Shown: piece after piece, positions 1 to 5,873 of the stretch | Layout of the letters: each line of letters begins with the position of its first letter | Numbering within the stretch: position 1 is the stretch's first letter | NCBI GenBank assembly: GCA_012840905.1 | Contig: DUVT01000129.1 | Location: 1-5,873, forward strand | Length of the DNA stretch: 5,873 nucleotides | Direction: 5' to 3' | From: Acholeplasmataceae bacterium | GTDB taxonomy: Bacteria > Bacillota_I > Bacilli_A > ML615J-28 > CAG-698 | Position numbers and translations under genes: made by a program | Notes under the pieces: model-generated | The model's input: only the letters and a program-made list of their open reading frames with translations | Told to the model about the DNA's origin: nothing | The model's database searches: none

Positions 1-1760
1 GACAAGATGTATTATGGGAATCAAGCGATGAAAATATCGCTACAGTGGAAGCGAACGGTAGAGTTACTGGTGTTGCAGTTGGTGAAGTTACAATTACTGT
101 TAAAGTAGTTGCAAACCCAGAATTAACTGACAGTATTACTTTATTAGTTAAAGAACCTACAGAAGGAGACTTACCAGATCAACCTACAGGAATTACTGTA
201 TTTGGTGATACAGAAGTTGAAGAAGGAGTTAAAGTTACATTAAATGCAATCGTTCTTCCTTCAGGTATTTCTCAAAACGTTGTTTGGAGCTCAGAAGATC
301 CACAAATCGCTACAGTAGATGATCGTGGTATCGTTACTACACTTGCTCCAGGAAAAGCACGTATTAAAGTTGCTTCAACATTAGACTTAAATGTATTTAG
401 AATATATGAAATCGATGTAATACCTGCGGTCGTACTTCCTGATCGTAAGGACTTACAAGGATATACAATTAAGATCATGGCTGCAGGTCATGCATTAAAT
501 GAACATGATCCAAAATTAGATGACTACATTGGAAACGATAGAACTGCTAAATTAGCAGCATGGGAAGAAGTAGAAGCATTATATAATGCTACATTAGAAG
601 TTGTTGCATTCCCTGAAAACGCTCCATGGGGTGACCCAAGAGTTGACTACCTAATTGCTCAAGCAAATATCGGTCAAGCTGAAACAGATATTTTCGTTTC
701 AACAACAGACTGGTTAGATAAATTAGCAGGAGCTAATGCAGTTGTAGATGTTAGTGAATACTATGCTAAATATGGTAAGAATACAATGTCTCCATACGTA
801 AGATCAGCTTCAAGTTATAGAGGTAAATTATACGCTATGACTACTGGTAACGCAGGTGGAGGAATTATCCCATATCATGGCTTATTCTACAACGTTAATA
901 TGTTAGAAGAATTAGATTTAGACAATCCAGCTAAGTTATTCAACGAAGGTAAATGGACTTGGACTAAATTTGATGAATATATGCGTGAAGTTGCATCTGT
1001 TCTAGATGAAGGTAAATCAGTTATCGCTGGTCAACCATCAGGATTATTCTATGGTATGGTTAGTGCAGCTGGTGTAGCATTAGTTGATCCAACTAATATG
1101 CGTCTAAACTTCAACCATCCGTATGCAACTCAAGCTGCTCGTTTATTAAGAGATTTATATGCGATTGAAAACATGGCTGGTACAATTGCATGGGATCAAA
1201 ACATGACTTCATTCAACGAAGGTGACTCACTATTTGCAATTGCTGAGTATTGGTTCGTTAAGACACATAACCGATTCCCAGCTGACATGTGGGGAGAAAA
1301 CACTCGTTTTGGTTATGTTCCATTCCCTCATCCAGACAAAGTTGATAAATCTGAAACACGTGTATCTTACCAAGGTGGAGCAATTTATCAAATGCAAGCT
1401 GGTAGAGAATATGCATATCCAGCAGGTGTAACATCTGAAGATATCTATCGTGCATTCACAGATCTATTCTTAATTACAAGCGACAAGATCTTAAGTGACC
1501 CTGAGTACGATGAAGAAGTATTAGCAAGACGTGCTGCAGCATCTAGATTAGATGACCCAGAGTCAATTACTGCTATTACATACTTCAAAGGTAACCAAGT
1601 AATTTGGGATCCATTCTACTCAATCTTATCATCTTGGAGCCATGCTGGTCCAATGATTAGAAGAATCGTAGTTAATGCTGAAGACTACAACTCTGTTATG
1701 GGTGAATTTGCTCCATTATTCCAATCTAGAATGCAAGATCTATATGGTACTCAAGGCTAA
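1..1760 (+). CDS. Extracellular solute-binding protein (family 1) with N-terminal BIG2 Ig-like domains, 5'-truncated
   Basis: This is the substrate-capturing lipoprotein or surface component of a carbohydrate-type ABC importer. The frame is open from base 3 to the TAA at 1758-1760 (585 visible codons), so the true start, and any signal peptide or lipobox, lies left of the window. A GTG at 45 falls in the middle of an Ig-like domain and is not a real start. Visible residues 1-50 are the end of one BIG2 domain (W-SSDENIATV then GRVTGVAVGEVTITV). Residues 61-141 are a second (VVWSSEDPQIATVDDRGIV, then LAPGKARIKV). From about residue 144 the protein resembles family 1 solute-binding proteins: an opening strand YTIKIMAAG, a DIFVSTTDWLDKL segment, a YRGKLYAMTTG hinge-like segment, and GLFYNVNMLEELDLDNP followed by WTWTKFDEYM. 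The ligand cannot be read from sequence. It precedes a cell-wall sugar hydrolase operon, so muropeptides or amino sugars are a guess. A terminator follows, so permease genes are probably upstream. Confidence 0.87.
   Translation, partial: QDVLWESSDENIATVEANGRVTGVAVGEVTITVKVVANPELTDSITLLVKEPTEGDLPDQPTGITVFGDTEVEEGVKVTLNAIVLPSGISQNVVWSSEDPQIATVDDRGIVTTLAPGKARIKVASTLDLNVFRIYEIDVIPAVVLPDRKDLQGYTIKIMAAGHALNEHDPKLDDYIGNDRTAKLAAWEEVEALYNATLEVVAFPENAPWGDPRVDYLIAQANIGQAETDIFVSTTDWLDKLAGANAVVDVSEYYAKYGKNTMSPYVRSASSYRGKLYAMTTGNAGGGIIPYHGLFYNVNMLEELDLDNPAKLFNEGKWTWTKFDEYMREVASVLDEGKSVIAGQPSGLFYGMVSAAGVALVDPTNMRLNFNHPYATQAARLLRDLYAIENMAGTIAWDQNMTSFNEGDSLFAIAEYWFVKTHNRFPADMWGENTRFGYVPFPHPDKVDKSETRVSYQGGAIYQMQAGREYAYPAGVTSEDIYRAFTDLFLITSDKILSDPEYDEEVLARRAAASRLDDPESITAITYFKGNQVIWDPFYSILSSWSHAGPMIRRIVVNAEDYNSVMGEFAPLFQSRMQDLYGTQG
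3..425 (+). repeat. Tandem BIG2 (bacterial Ig-like) domain repeats within the solute-binding protein gene
   Basis: Two copies of the BIG2 signature lie about 90 codons apart: W-x-SSDENIATVEANGRVTG near the left edge and WSSEDPQIATVDDRGIVTT at about 284-344. The underlying DNA shares the exact 11-mer ATCGCTACAGT at 36-46 and 306-316, exactly 270 bp apart, as expected of a domain duplication. More copies may lie upstream. BIG2 domains are usually found in surface-exposed proteins, where they act as spacers or adhesive modules; here they probably hold the binding domain away from the membrane. Confidence 0.8.
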
Positions 1761-1799
1761 TTAAAGCAAAAACCATATAAGTAACTAGGAAATTAATTA

Positions 1800-1841
1800 G
1801 CACTTTGAATGTGTTTATCACAATTCAAAGTGCTTTTTTTT
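1800..1841 (+). terminator. Intrinsic (Rho-independent) terminator of the solute-binding protein gene
   Basis: A perfect 11-bp stem pairs GCACTTTGAAT (1800-1810) with ATTCAAAGTGC (1823-1833). It can extend by GTG/CAC (1811-1813 with 1819-1821) around a bulged A1822, leaving a 5-nt TTTAT loop. Eight T residues (1834-1841) follow directly. It starts 40 bp after the stop of the solute-binding protein gene and separates that unit from the downstream operon. Confidence 0.95.
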
Positions 1842-1864
1842 AATATTTGGAAGAAAATCTTATA

Positions 1865-1893
1865 TTGTTTTATAGGTGATTTTATGTTATAAT
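1865..1893 (+). promoter_or_regulatory. Sigma-A-type promoter with extended -10, upstream of the DUF624-namZ-nagZ/mupG operon
   Basis: TTGTTT at 1865-1870 is a weak -35 hexamer (TTG matches). It is followed by a 17-bp spacer and a perfect TATAAT at 1888-1893. The -10 carries the upstream TG (TGTTATAAT, 1885-1893), the extended -10 form that compensates for weak -35 elements. Transcription would begin near 1899-1901, about 20 nt before the first start codon. It lies just after the upstream terminator, as expected for a new transcription unit. Confidence 0.8.
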
Positions 1894-1894
1894 A

Positions 1895-1904
1895 TACTAT
1901 AGTA
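1895..1904 (+). promoter_or_regulatory. Short palindrome at the predicted transcription start (possible operator)
   Basis: TACTATAGTA is a perfect 10-bp inverted repeat lying directly after the -10 box and over the predicted start site, a position where a bound repressor would block initiation. It is short, AT-rich and does not extend outward (A1894 and A1905 do not pair), so it may be chance. No regulator gene is visible in the window. Confidence 0.2.
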
Positions 1905-1908
1905 AAAT

Positions 1909-1913
1909 GGGAG
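1909..1913 (+). promoter_or_regulatory. Ribosome binding site of the DUF624 gene
   Basis: GGGAG lies 6 nt before the ATG at 1920 and fixes that codon as the start. Confidence 0.8.
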
Positions 1914-1919
1914 AAAACT

Positions 1920-2678
1920 ATGAATATAGAGAAATTCGTGAATAGCAAATTTTATAGAGGATTTGAATGGTTTTATAGGTTAATATTTTTAAACTTATTT
2001 ACTTTTGTCGTTTCATTTTCTCTTGCTGCTATTCCCTTTTTAGTTTGGTATAACAATCAAGAGTTAGTATTTTTAATCTATATAGCAATCGTTTTATTCG
2101 TATTGTTATTTATTCCAGCATTTATAACATCATTAATTGTTATTAAATATTATATCGATGATAATACTGGAAACTTTTTTGTCTTATACTTTAAATATTT
2201 TATTGATACAATAAAAAAGATTTGGTTAGTAGAACTAATTTTAGTCCCTATATTTTTAGCTGTTGTCTATGGAACTGTGCATTATTGGCAACTTCTTGGA
2301 CCGGAGTATTATCAACCAAATGCATTTGGAATCTTTTCGATTATTGCATTTGTTATCGAGTTCTTGGTTGTAATACTCTTTCTTTTAATGTTTATTAATT
2401 TAAGTTTGTTAGTTGCTCATTTTCAAATGAAACCTAGTGGATATATTATTCTTTCCTTTAGGTTCGCATTTAGATATATGGCTCAAACAATACTTGCAAT
2501 TTTGGTGTTATTTGCACCATTAGTATTAATGTTTCTTATTGGGATGAGATTTGTACCGATTTACTTTATTGGTGGGATTAGTTTTCCTCAATTTTTAATT
2601 TATTATATGGCAAAAAATAGATTCAACTATCTACAAAGAAATGTAGATGATATAGATTCAGAAAATAAATATGAGTAG
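1920..2678 (+). CDS. DUF624 / YesL-like polytopic membrane protein
   Basis: This is a 252-residue integral membrane protein, the first gene of the downstream operon. Hydrophobic segments lie at about residues 20-43, 49-75, 102-122, 136-166, 187-208 and 211-229, giving five or six membrane spans. The layout fits the DUF624 (YesL) family: an N-terminal motif FYRGFEWFYRLIFLNLFTFV, then a second span ending in PAFITSLIVIKYYIDD, then an amphipathic FFVLYFKYFIDTIKKIW stretch before the third span. The length is slightly above the usual figure of about 200-220 residues, and the tail (NVDDIDSENKYE) is hydrophilic. DUF624 proteins have no proven biochemical role but are frequently encoded beside sugar ABC transporters and glycoside hydrolases in Bacillota, which fits here. 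An accessory role in uptake of the glycan degraded by the next two genes is inferred. Family assignment rests on remembered motif layout, and divergent members are hard to tell from other small membrane proteins. Confidence 0.68.
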   Translation: MNIEKFVNSKFYRGFEWFYRLIFLNLFTFVVSFSLAAIPFLVWYNNQELVFLIYIAIVLFVLLFIPAFITSLIVIKYYIDDNTGNFFVLYFKYFIDTIKKIWLVELILVPIFLAVVYGTVHYWQLLGPEYYQPNAFGIFSIIAFVIEFLVVILFLLMFINLSLLVAHFQMKPSGYIILSFRFAFRYMAQTILAILVLFAPLVLMFLIGMRFVPIYFIGGISFPQFLIYYMAKNRFNYLQRNVDDIDSENKYE

Positions 2679-2684
2679 AGGTGG
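2677..2684 (+). promoter_or_regulatory. Ribosome binding site of namZ, overlapping the upstream stop codon
   Basis: AGAGGTGG overlaps the TAG stop (2676-2678) of the DUF624 gene and sits 3 nt before the ATG at 2688, counted from its last base (7 nt from the end of the GAG core at about 2678-2680). The overlap supports translational coupling of the two genes. Confidence 0.75.
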
Positions 2685-2687
2685 CAT

Positions 2688-3827
2688 ATGAAACTAGGAA
2701 TCGATTTAATAGATAATCATTTAGATTATTTTAAGGGTAAAAGAGTAGGTTTAATTACTAATCCTACCGGAATTAATAGTGAGTATAAATCAACTATTGA
2801 TGTATTAAAAGAAAAAGTAAATTTAGTAGCTTTATTCTCACCTGAACATGGTGTTAGAGGAAATATCCAAGCTGGAGAAAAATTAGATACATATATTGAT
2901 GAAAAAACAAATGTTCCAGTATATTCATTGTATGGACAAACACGTAAACCAACTAAAGAAATGATGGATCAAGTTGATGTCTTATGCATTGATATCCAAG
3001 ATGGTGGATCGAGATTTTATACCTATATTTATACAATGGCATACTCAATGATGGCAGCAAAAGAATATGGAAAAGAATTTGTAGTGTTTGACCGTCCTAA
3101 TCCTGCAAATGGGGCTGATTATGAAGGAAATATTTTAGATTTAGAATATCGTTCCTTTGTTGGTTACTACCCAATTTTACAACGTCACGGAATGACATTA
3201 GCAGAACTTGCATGGTTATTTAATGAAGAGTTTGAGATTGGTTGTAATCTAAAATTGATTTTAATGGAAGGTTGGAAACGAGAAATGTATTATGAAGATA
3301 CTAATCTATTATGGGTTATGCCTTCACCAAACTTTCCAACGCCACTTACTTCAATTGTTTATAATGCAACTTGTATTTTTGAAGGAACAAATATTTCTGA
3401 AGGTCGTGGAACAACTGCACCATTCCAAATTGTTGGTGCACCGTTTATTAAACCTGAAGAATTTGCAGATAAACTAAATAGCTTTAACTTACCAGGTGTA
3501 TACTTTAGACCGATGTATTTCACCCCAACATTCTCTAAACATCAAGGAAAATTATGTGGTGGAGTAGAAGTTCATATTTTAGATCGAAAACAGTTTAAAG
3601 CTGTTAAAACAGGTTGGACAATGCTTGAAGTAGTTCGTACTATGTATGAAGAAGACTTCCAAGTTACAAAACCATATGTTGAAGGTAGGCCATGTATGTT
3701 AGAGTTTAATACTGGTACTAACTACATTAAAGATCGCATTTATTCACTTGAAGAACAATATCAAATTTTAGAAAGAGATACAAAAGAGTTTAGTAAAACA
3801 AGAGAGAAATACTTACTATACAAATAA
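2688..3827 (+). CDS. namZ: DUF1343 / NamZ-type exo-beta-N-acetylmuramidase (GH171), no signal peptide
   Basis: The family founder, Bacillus subtilis NamZ (YbbC), removes MurNAc from the non-reducing end of peptidoglycan chains. This 379-residue protein has the family landmarks in order: GLITNPTG (21-28), LFSPEHGVRG (49-58), DIQDGGSRFYTY (102-113), VFDRPNPANG (133-142), QRHGMTLAELA (165-175), MPSPNFPTPLT (211-221) and FEGTNISEGRGTT (231-243). The acidic residues E53, E232 and E238 in these blocks are candidates for the active site; I do not assign the catalytic one. The protein begins directly at the catalytic domain, with no hydrophobic leader, whereas the Bacillus enzyme is exported and longer (about 414 residues). 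A cytoplasmic location is therefore likely. One small departure is GGSRF at 106-110, where many homologues have VGARF. The gene lies 9 bp after the DUF624 gene and 26 bp before the nagZ-mupG fusion. Confidence 0.93.
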   Translation: MKLGIDLIDNHLDYFKGKRVGLITNPTGINSEYKSTIDVLKEKVNLVALFSPEHGVRGNIQAGEKLDTYIDEKTNVPVYSLYGQTRKPTKEMMDQVDVLCIDIQDGGSRFYTYIYTMAYSMMAAKEYGKEFVVFDRPNPANGADYEGNILDLEYRSFVGYYPILQRHGMTLAELAWLFNEEFEIGCNLKLILMEGWKREMYYEDTNLLWVMPSPNFPTPLTSIVYNATCIFEGTNISEGRGTTAPFQIVGAPFIKPEEFADKLNSFNLPGVYFRPMYFTPTFSKHQGKLCGGVEVHILDRKQFKAVKTGWTMLEVVRTMYEEDFQVTKPYVEGRPCMLEFNTGTNYIKDRIYSLEEQYQILERDTKEFSKTREKYLLYK

Positions 3828-3842
3828 AGTAAAGGAATTGGT

Positions 3843-3848
3843 AGGAAG
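3843..3848 (+). promoter_or_regulatory. Ribosome binding site of the nagZ-mupG fusion gene
   Basis: AGGAAG lies 5 nt before the ATG at 3854. A second purine block (AAAGGAA, about 3831-3837) is too far upstream. The spacing supports 3854 as the start. Confidence 0.7.
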
Positions 3849-3853
3849 TAGAT

Positions 3854-5873
3854 ATGAAAGAAATTAAAGATATGACATTAAGAGAAAAAATAGGTCAGTT
3901 AGTTTTTGCTGGCTTTCCTGGTTATGAATATGATGAGCATTTAAAGAAGTTAGTAGAAGAATATAAACTTGGAAATATAATTTTGTTTACTAGAAATGTA
4001 AAAAACATAAAGCAATTACATGATTTAAACTATAAAATTCATGAGGAAATAAAAAAGCATACAGGTAATATGCCTTTAATTAGTATTGACCAAGAGGGTG
4101 GAATAGTAACTCGTATTATGGAAGAGGCAACATTCTTACCTGGTAGTATGAGTATTGCTGCAACAAACGCACACAATGCTTATTTACTTGGAAAAATTTC
4201 TGGTGAAGAGTTAAGAGCATTAGGAATTAATATGAACTTAGCTCCTTCCCTCGATGTAAATAATAATCCGCTTAATCCTGTAATTGGGGTTAGATCTTAT
4301 TCTGATAAACCAGAAGTAGTGAGTAAATATGGATTAGAATTTATTAAAGGATTACAAGAATCGGGAATAATTGCAACAGCAAAACATTTCCCAGGGCATG
4401 GTGATACTGAAGCTGATAGTCACTATAGTTTACCTGTTGTTCCTCACTCGAAAGAAAGACTTCATATGATTGAACTTGCACCATTTAAGGCTGCAATAAA
4501 AGCAGGAGTAGATAGTATAATGTCAGCACATGTATTCTTCACAGCGTATGAAGAAGGGAATCTACCTGGAACATTATCTAAAAATGTATTAACTAATTTA
4601 CTCCGCGAAGAATTAGGCTTTGATGGCTTAATTGTAAGTGACTGTATGGAGATGAAAGCTATTAGCGATAACTATACTACCCCTAAAGGAGTCCTAATGG
4701 GGCTTTTGGCTGGTCTTGATATGGTGTTTGTATCACAAACTCTAGAAAATCAAGTTAAATCTTTAGAGTTAGTATATGAAGCTGTAAAAGATGGTACATT
4801 CCCAGAAGCCTTACTTGATGAAAAGGTTGAACGAGTTTTAAAATATAAGAAGCGAATTTCAAAAATTATGGAAGAACATTTCTATAATGTTAATTATGAA
4901 GAAAAAGAAAAACTTGTATTAAAAGTTGAATCAAAAGAACTAGCAAGTAAGGTTGTTGACAACTCATTTACAAAGGTGAGAGGGAAAGATTATTATCCAA
5001 ACAAGAAAACATTAGTAATTGCAACAGAGCCTTATGCAACAACAATAGCTGAAGATCAAGTATCAAAACGAAGTATTGTTGATATGATTAAGGCAAATAA
5101 TTTAGAAATTGATTCAATAAAGATTAATGTAAGACCAACAGAAGAAGAGATAAAAAACATCGTTAATAAAGCTAAAGGATATGAACAAGTATTAGTCTTT
5201 ACATTTAATGCAAAGTTTTATAAGAGTCAAGCAGATTTAATCTATGAACTTGATAATTATGTAAAAGATTTATATGTAATCTCAACTCGTAATCCGTATG
5301 ACATACATTCGTTTAATTTTGTAGAAAATTATTATTGTTTGTATGAATATACACCAAACAGTGTAAATACTGTAATTAAATTTTTAAAAGGAGATCTAAA
5401 GCCAATCGGAAACTTACCTATAAGCTTAGATTTACCTATTTCTGTTGGAGCAAGTTTATATGTTGGTTTGGATGATTATCCACATGAAAAAAATTTAGAA
5501 TACTTAAAACTTTTAAAAGCTGAAGGAATTGAAAAAGTATTTATCTCTGGGCATATGCCAGAAGTAAATGATTCTTTTGAAAAAGAGTTAAAAGAAGTAT
5601 TGGAATTTGCAAAAGAGTTAGATTTAAAAGTAATTTTAGATGTCTCTAAAGCAATGTATGAAAAGCTTGAAATTGAAAACATTTATAGCCTAAGACTTGA
5701 TTTTGGTTTTAGTGATGAAGATATAATTAATTTAGTTAAAGAAGATAAGTTTATTATTGAATTAAATGCATCAACATTAACTAAAAAGCGTTTAGATTAT
5801 TTAAAACATAATGGTGTGGATTTAAGAAAATTACGTGTGTCACATAATTTCTATCCAAAACCAGAAACAGGAC
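3854..5873 (+). CDS. nagZ: NagZ (GH3 beta-N-acetylglucosaminidase) fused to MupG/DUF871 (GH170 6-phospho-N-acetylmuramidase), 3'-truncated
   Basis: A single open frame of 673 codons runs off the right edge. Residues 6-340 are a GH3 NagZ domain: MTLREKIGQLVFAGFPG at the start, substrate-binding SIDQEGGIVTR (77-87), KHFPGHGDTEADSH (177-190) with the D188/H190 acid-base dyad typical of NagZ, and FDGLIVSDCMEM (256-266) with nucleophile D263. Residues about 380-526 form the NagZ C-terminal domain (KTLVIATEP, STRNPYDIHSF, LKGDLKPIGNLPISL). With only a few linker residues a DUF871/MupG TIM-barrel domain starts at about 530: SVGASLYVGLDDYP, then VFISGHMPE, LRLDFGFSDEDI (613-624), IELNASTLTKKRLDYL (635-650) and SHNFYPKPETG (663-673). 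About 144 of an expected 350 or so MupG residues are visible, so the full protein should approach 880 residues. NagZ frees GlcNAc from GlcNAc-MurNAc; MupG splits MurNAc-6P-GlcNAc. There is no signal peptide, so the protein is probably cytoplasmic. Both domains retain their conserved motifs, and no stop or frame change separates them. Confidence 0.93.
   Translation, partial: MKEIKDMTLREKIGQLVFAGFPGYEYDEHLKKLVEEYKLGNIILFTRNVKNIKQLHDLNYKIHEEIKKHTGNMPLISIDQEGGIVTRIMEEATFLPGSMSIAATNAHNAYLLGKISGEELRALGINMNLAPSLDVNNNPLNPVIGVRSYSDKPEVVSKYGLEFIKGLQESGIIATAKHFPGHGDTEADSHYSLPVVPHSKERLHMIELAPFKAAIKAGVDSIMSAHVFFTAYEEGNLPGTLSKNVLTNLLREELGFDGLIVSDCMEMKAISDNYTTPKGVLMGLLAGLDMVFVSQTLENQVKSLELVYEAVKDGTFPEALLDEKVERVLKYKKRISKIMEEHFYNVNYEEKEKLVLKVESKELASKVVDNSFTKVRGKDYYPNKKTLVIATEPYATTIAEDQVSKRSIVDMIKANNLEIDSIKINVRPTEEEIKNIVNKAKGYEQVLVFTFNAKFYKSQADLIYELDNYVKDLYVISTRNPYDIHSFNFVENYYCLYEYTPNSVNTVIKFLKGDLKPIGNLPISLDLPISVGASLYVGLDDYPHEKNLEYLKLLKAEGIEKVFISGHMPEVNDSFEKELKEVLEFAKELDLKVILDVSKAMYEKLEIENIYSLRLDFGFSDEDIINLVKEDKFIIELNASTLTKKRLDYLKHNGVDLRKLRVSHNFYPKPETG

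Noticed and set aside
272..478. Short - strand open frame opposite the second BIG2 domain
   Set aside because: It is antisense to clear coding sequence and shows no independent coding signals.
1222..1455. Short open frames on both strands inside the solute-binding protein gene
   Set aside because: They lie wholly within a well-supported coding region, have no ribosome binding sites and encode low-complexity sequences without recognisable motifs.
45..1760. GTG at 45 as the start of the solute-binding protein gene
   Set aside because: The frame is open to the left edge and bases 3-44 encode the conserved first half of a BIG2 motif (tryptophan, SSDENIAT). The GTG is an internal valine with no ribosome binding site before it.
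3292..3477. Short + strand open frame inside namZ
   Set aside because: It overlaps the most conserved block of NamZ (MPSPNFPTPLT to SEGRGTT) in another frame and is a by-product of that coding sequence.
5476..5682. Short - strand open frame opposite the MupG domain
   Set aside because: It is Ser/Phe/Lys-rich antisense of a conserved domain, with no promoter or ribosome binding site; typical of AT-rich DNA.
5432..5873. A separate mupG gene following nagZ
   Set aside because: There is no stop codon between the NagZ C-terminal domain and the DUF871 domain. No ribosome binding site with a start codon is visible at the junction, and codon-by-codon reading keeps one frame throughout.
1..5873. TGA-as-tryptophan code, CRISPR array, tRNA/rRNA genes or insertion-sequence ends
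   Set aside because: Tryptophans in the conserved motifs are TGG and no in-frame TGA occurs. I saw no spaced direct repeats, cloverleaf-like sequences, transposase genes or terminal inverted repeats.

Overview
The window is AT-rich, tightly packed and coded entirely on the + strand. In-frame tryptophans are TGG, there are no in-frame TGA codons, and the visible stops are TAA, TAG and TAA, so the standard genetic code applies and the TGA=Trp mycoplasmas are unlikely. Base composition, strong Shine-Dalgarno sites, a Gram-positive-type solute-binding protein and a DUF624 (YesL-like) membrane protein all point to a low-GC Bacillota or Mycoplasmatota lineage (for example relatives of Acholeplasma/Izemoplasma or Erysipelotrichia). 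The lineage is inferred; no marker gene is present.

Layout. Positions 1-1760 hold the 3' part of a gene for an extracellular solute-binding protein (family 1 sugar-type) preceded by at least two bacterial Ig-like (BIG2) domains. A strong intrinsic terminator (1800-1841) ends that unit. A new promoter (TTGTTT, 17-bp spacer, TGTTATAAT extended -10) then drives an apparent three-gene operon with gaps of 9 and 26 bp. Its genes are a DUF624/YesL-like membrane protein (1920-2678), a DUF1343/NamZ-type exo-beta-N-acetylmuramidase (2688-3827, GH171) and a long protein running off the right edge (3854-5873+).

The most interesting item is this last gene. It is a single uninterrupted reading frame in which a complete NagZ-type GH3 beta-N-acetylglucosaminidase (catalytic plus C-terminal domain, about residues 1-526) is joined by almost no linker to the N-terminal part of a DUF871/MupG-type GH170 6-phospho-N-acetylmuramidase (from about residue 530). 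NamZ, NagZ and MupG are normally separate proteins of peptidoglycan (MurNAc) recovery.

How the genes may work together (inference). NamZ removes non-reducing MurNAc, NagZ removes non-reducing GlcNAc, and MupG splits MurNAc-6P-GlcNAc, so together they can reduce imported peptidoglycan fragments to monosaccharides. Neither NamZ nor the NagZ-MupG fusion shows a signal peptide, which argues for a cytoplasmic pathway fed by a transporter. The adjacent solute-binding protein and DUF624 protein are plausible parts of that uptake system, but their substrate is not shown by the sequence.
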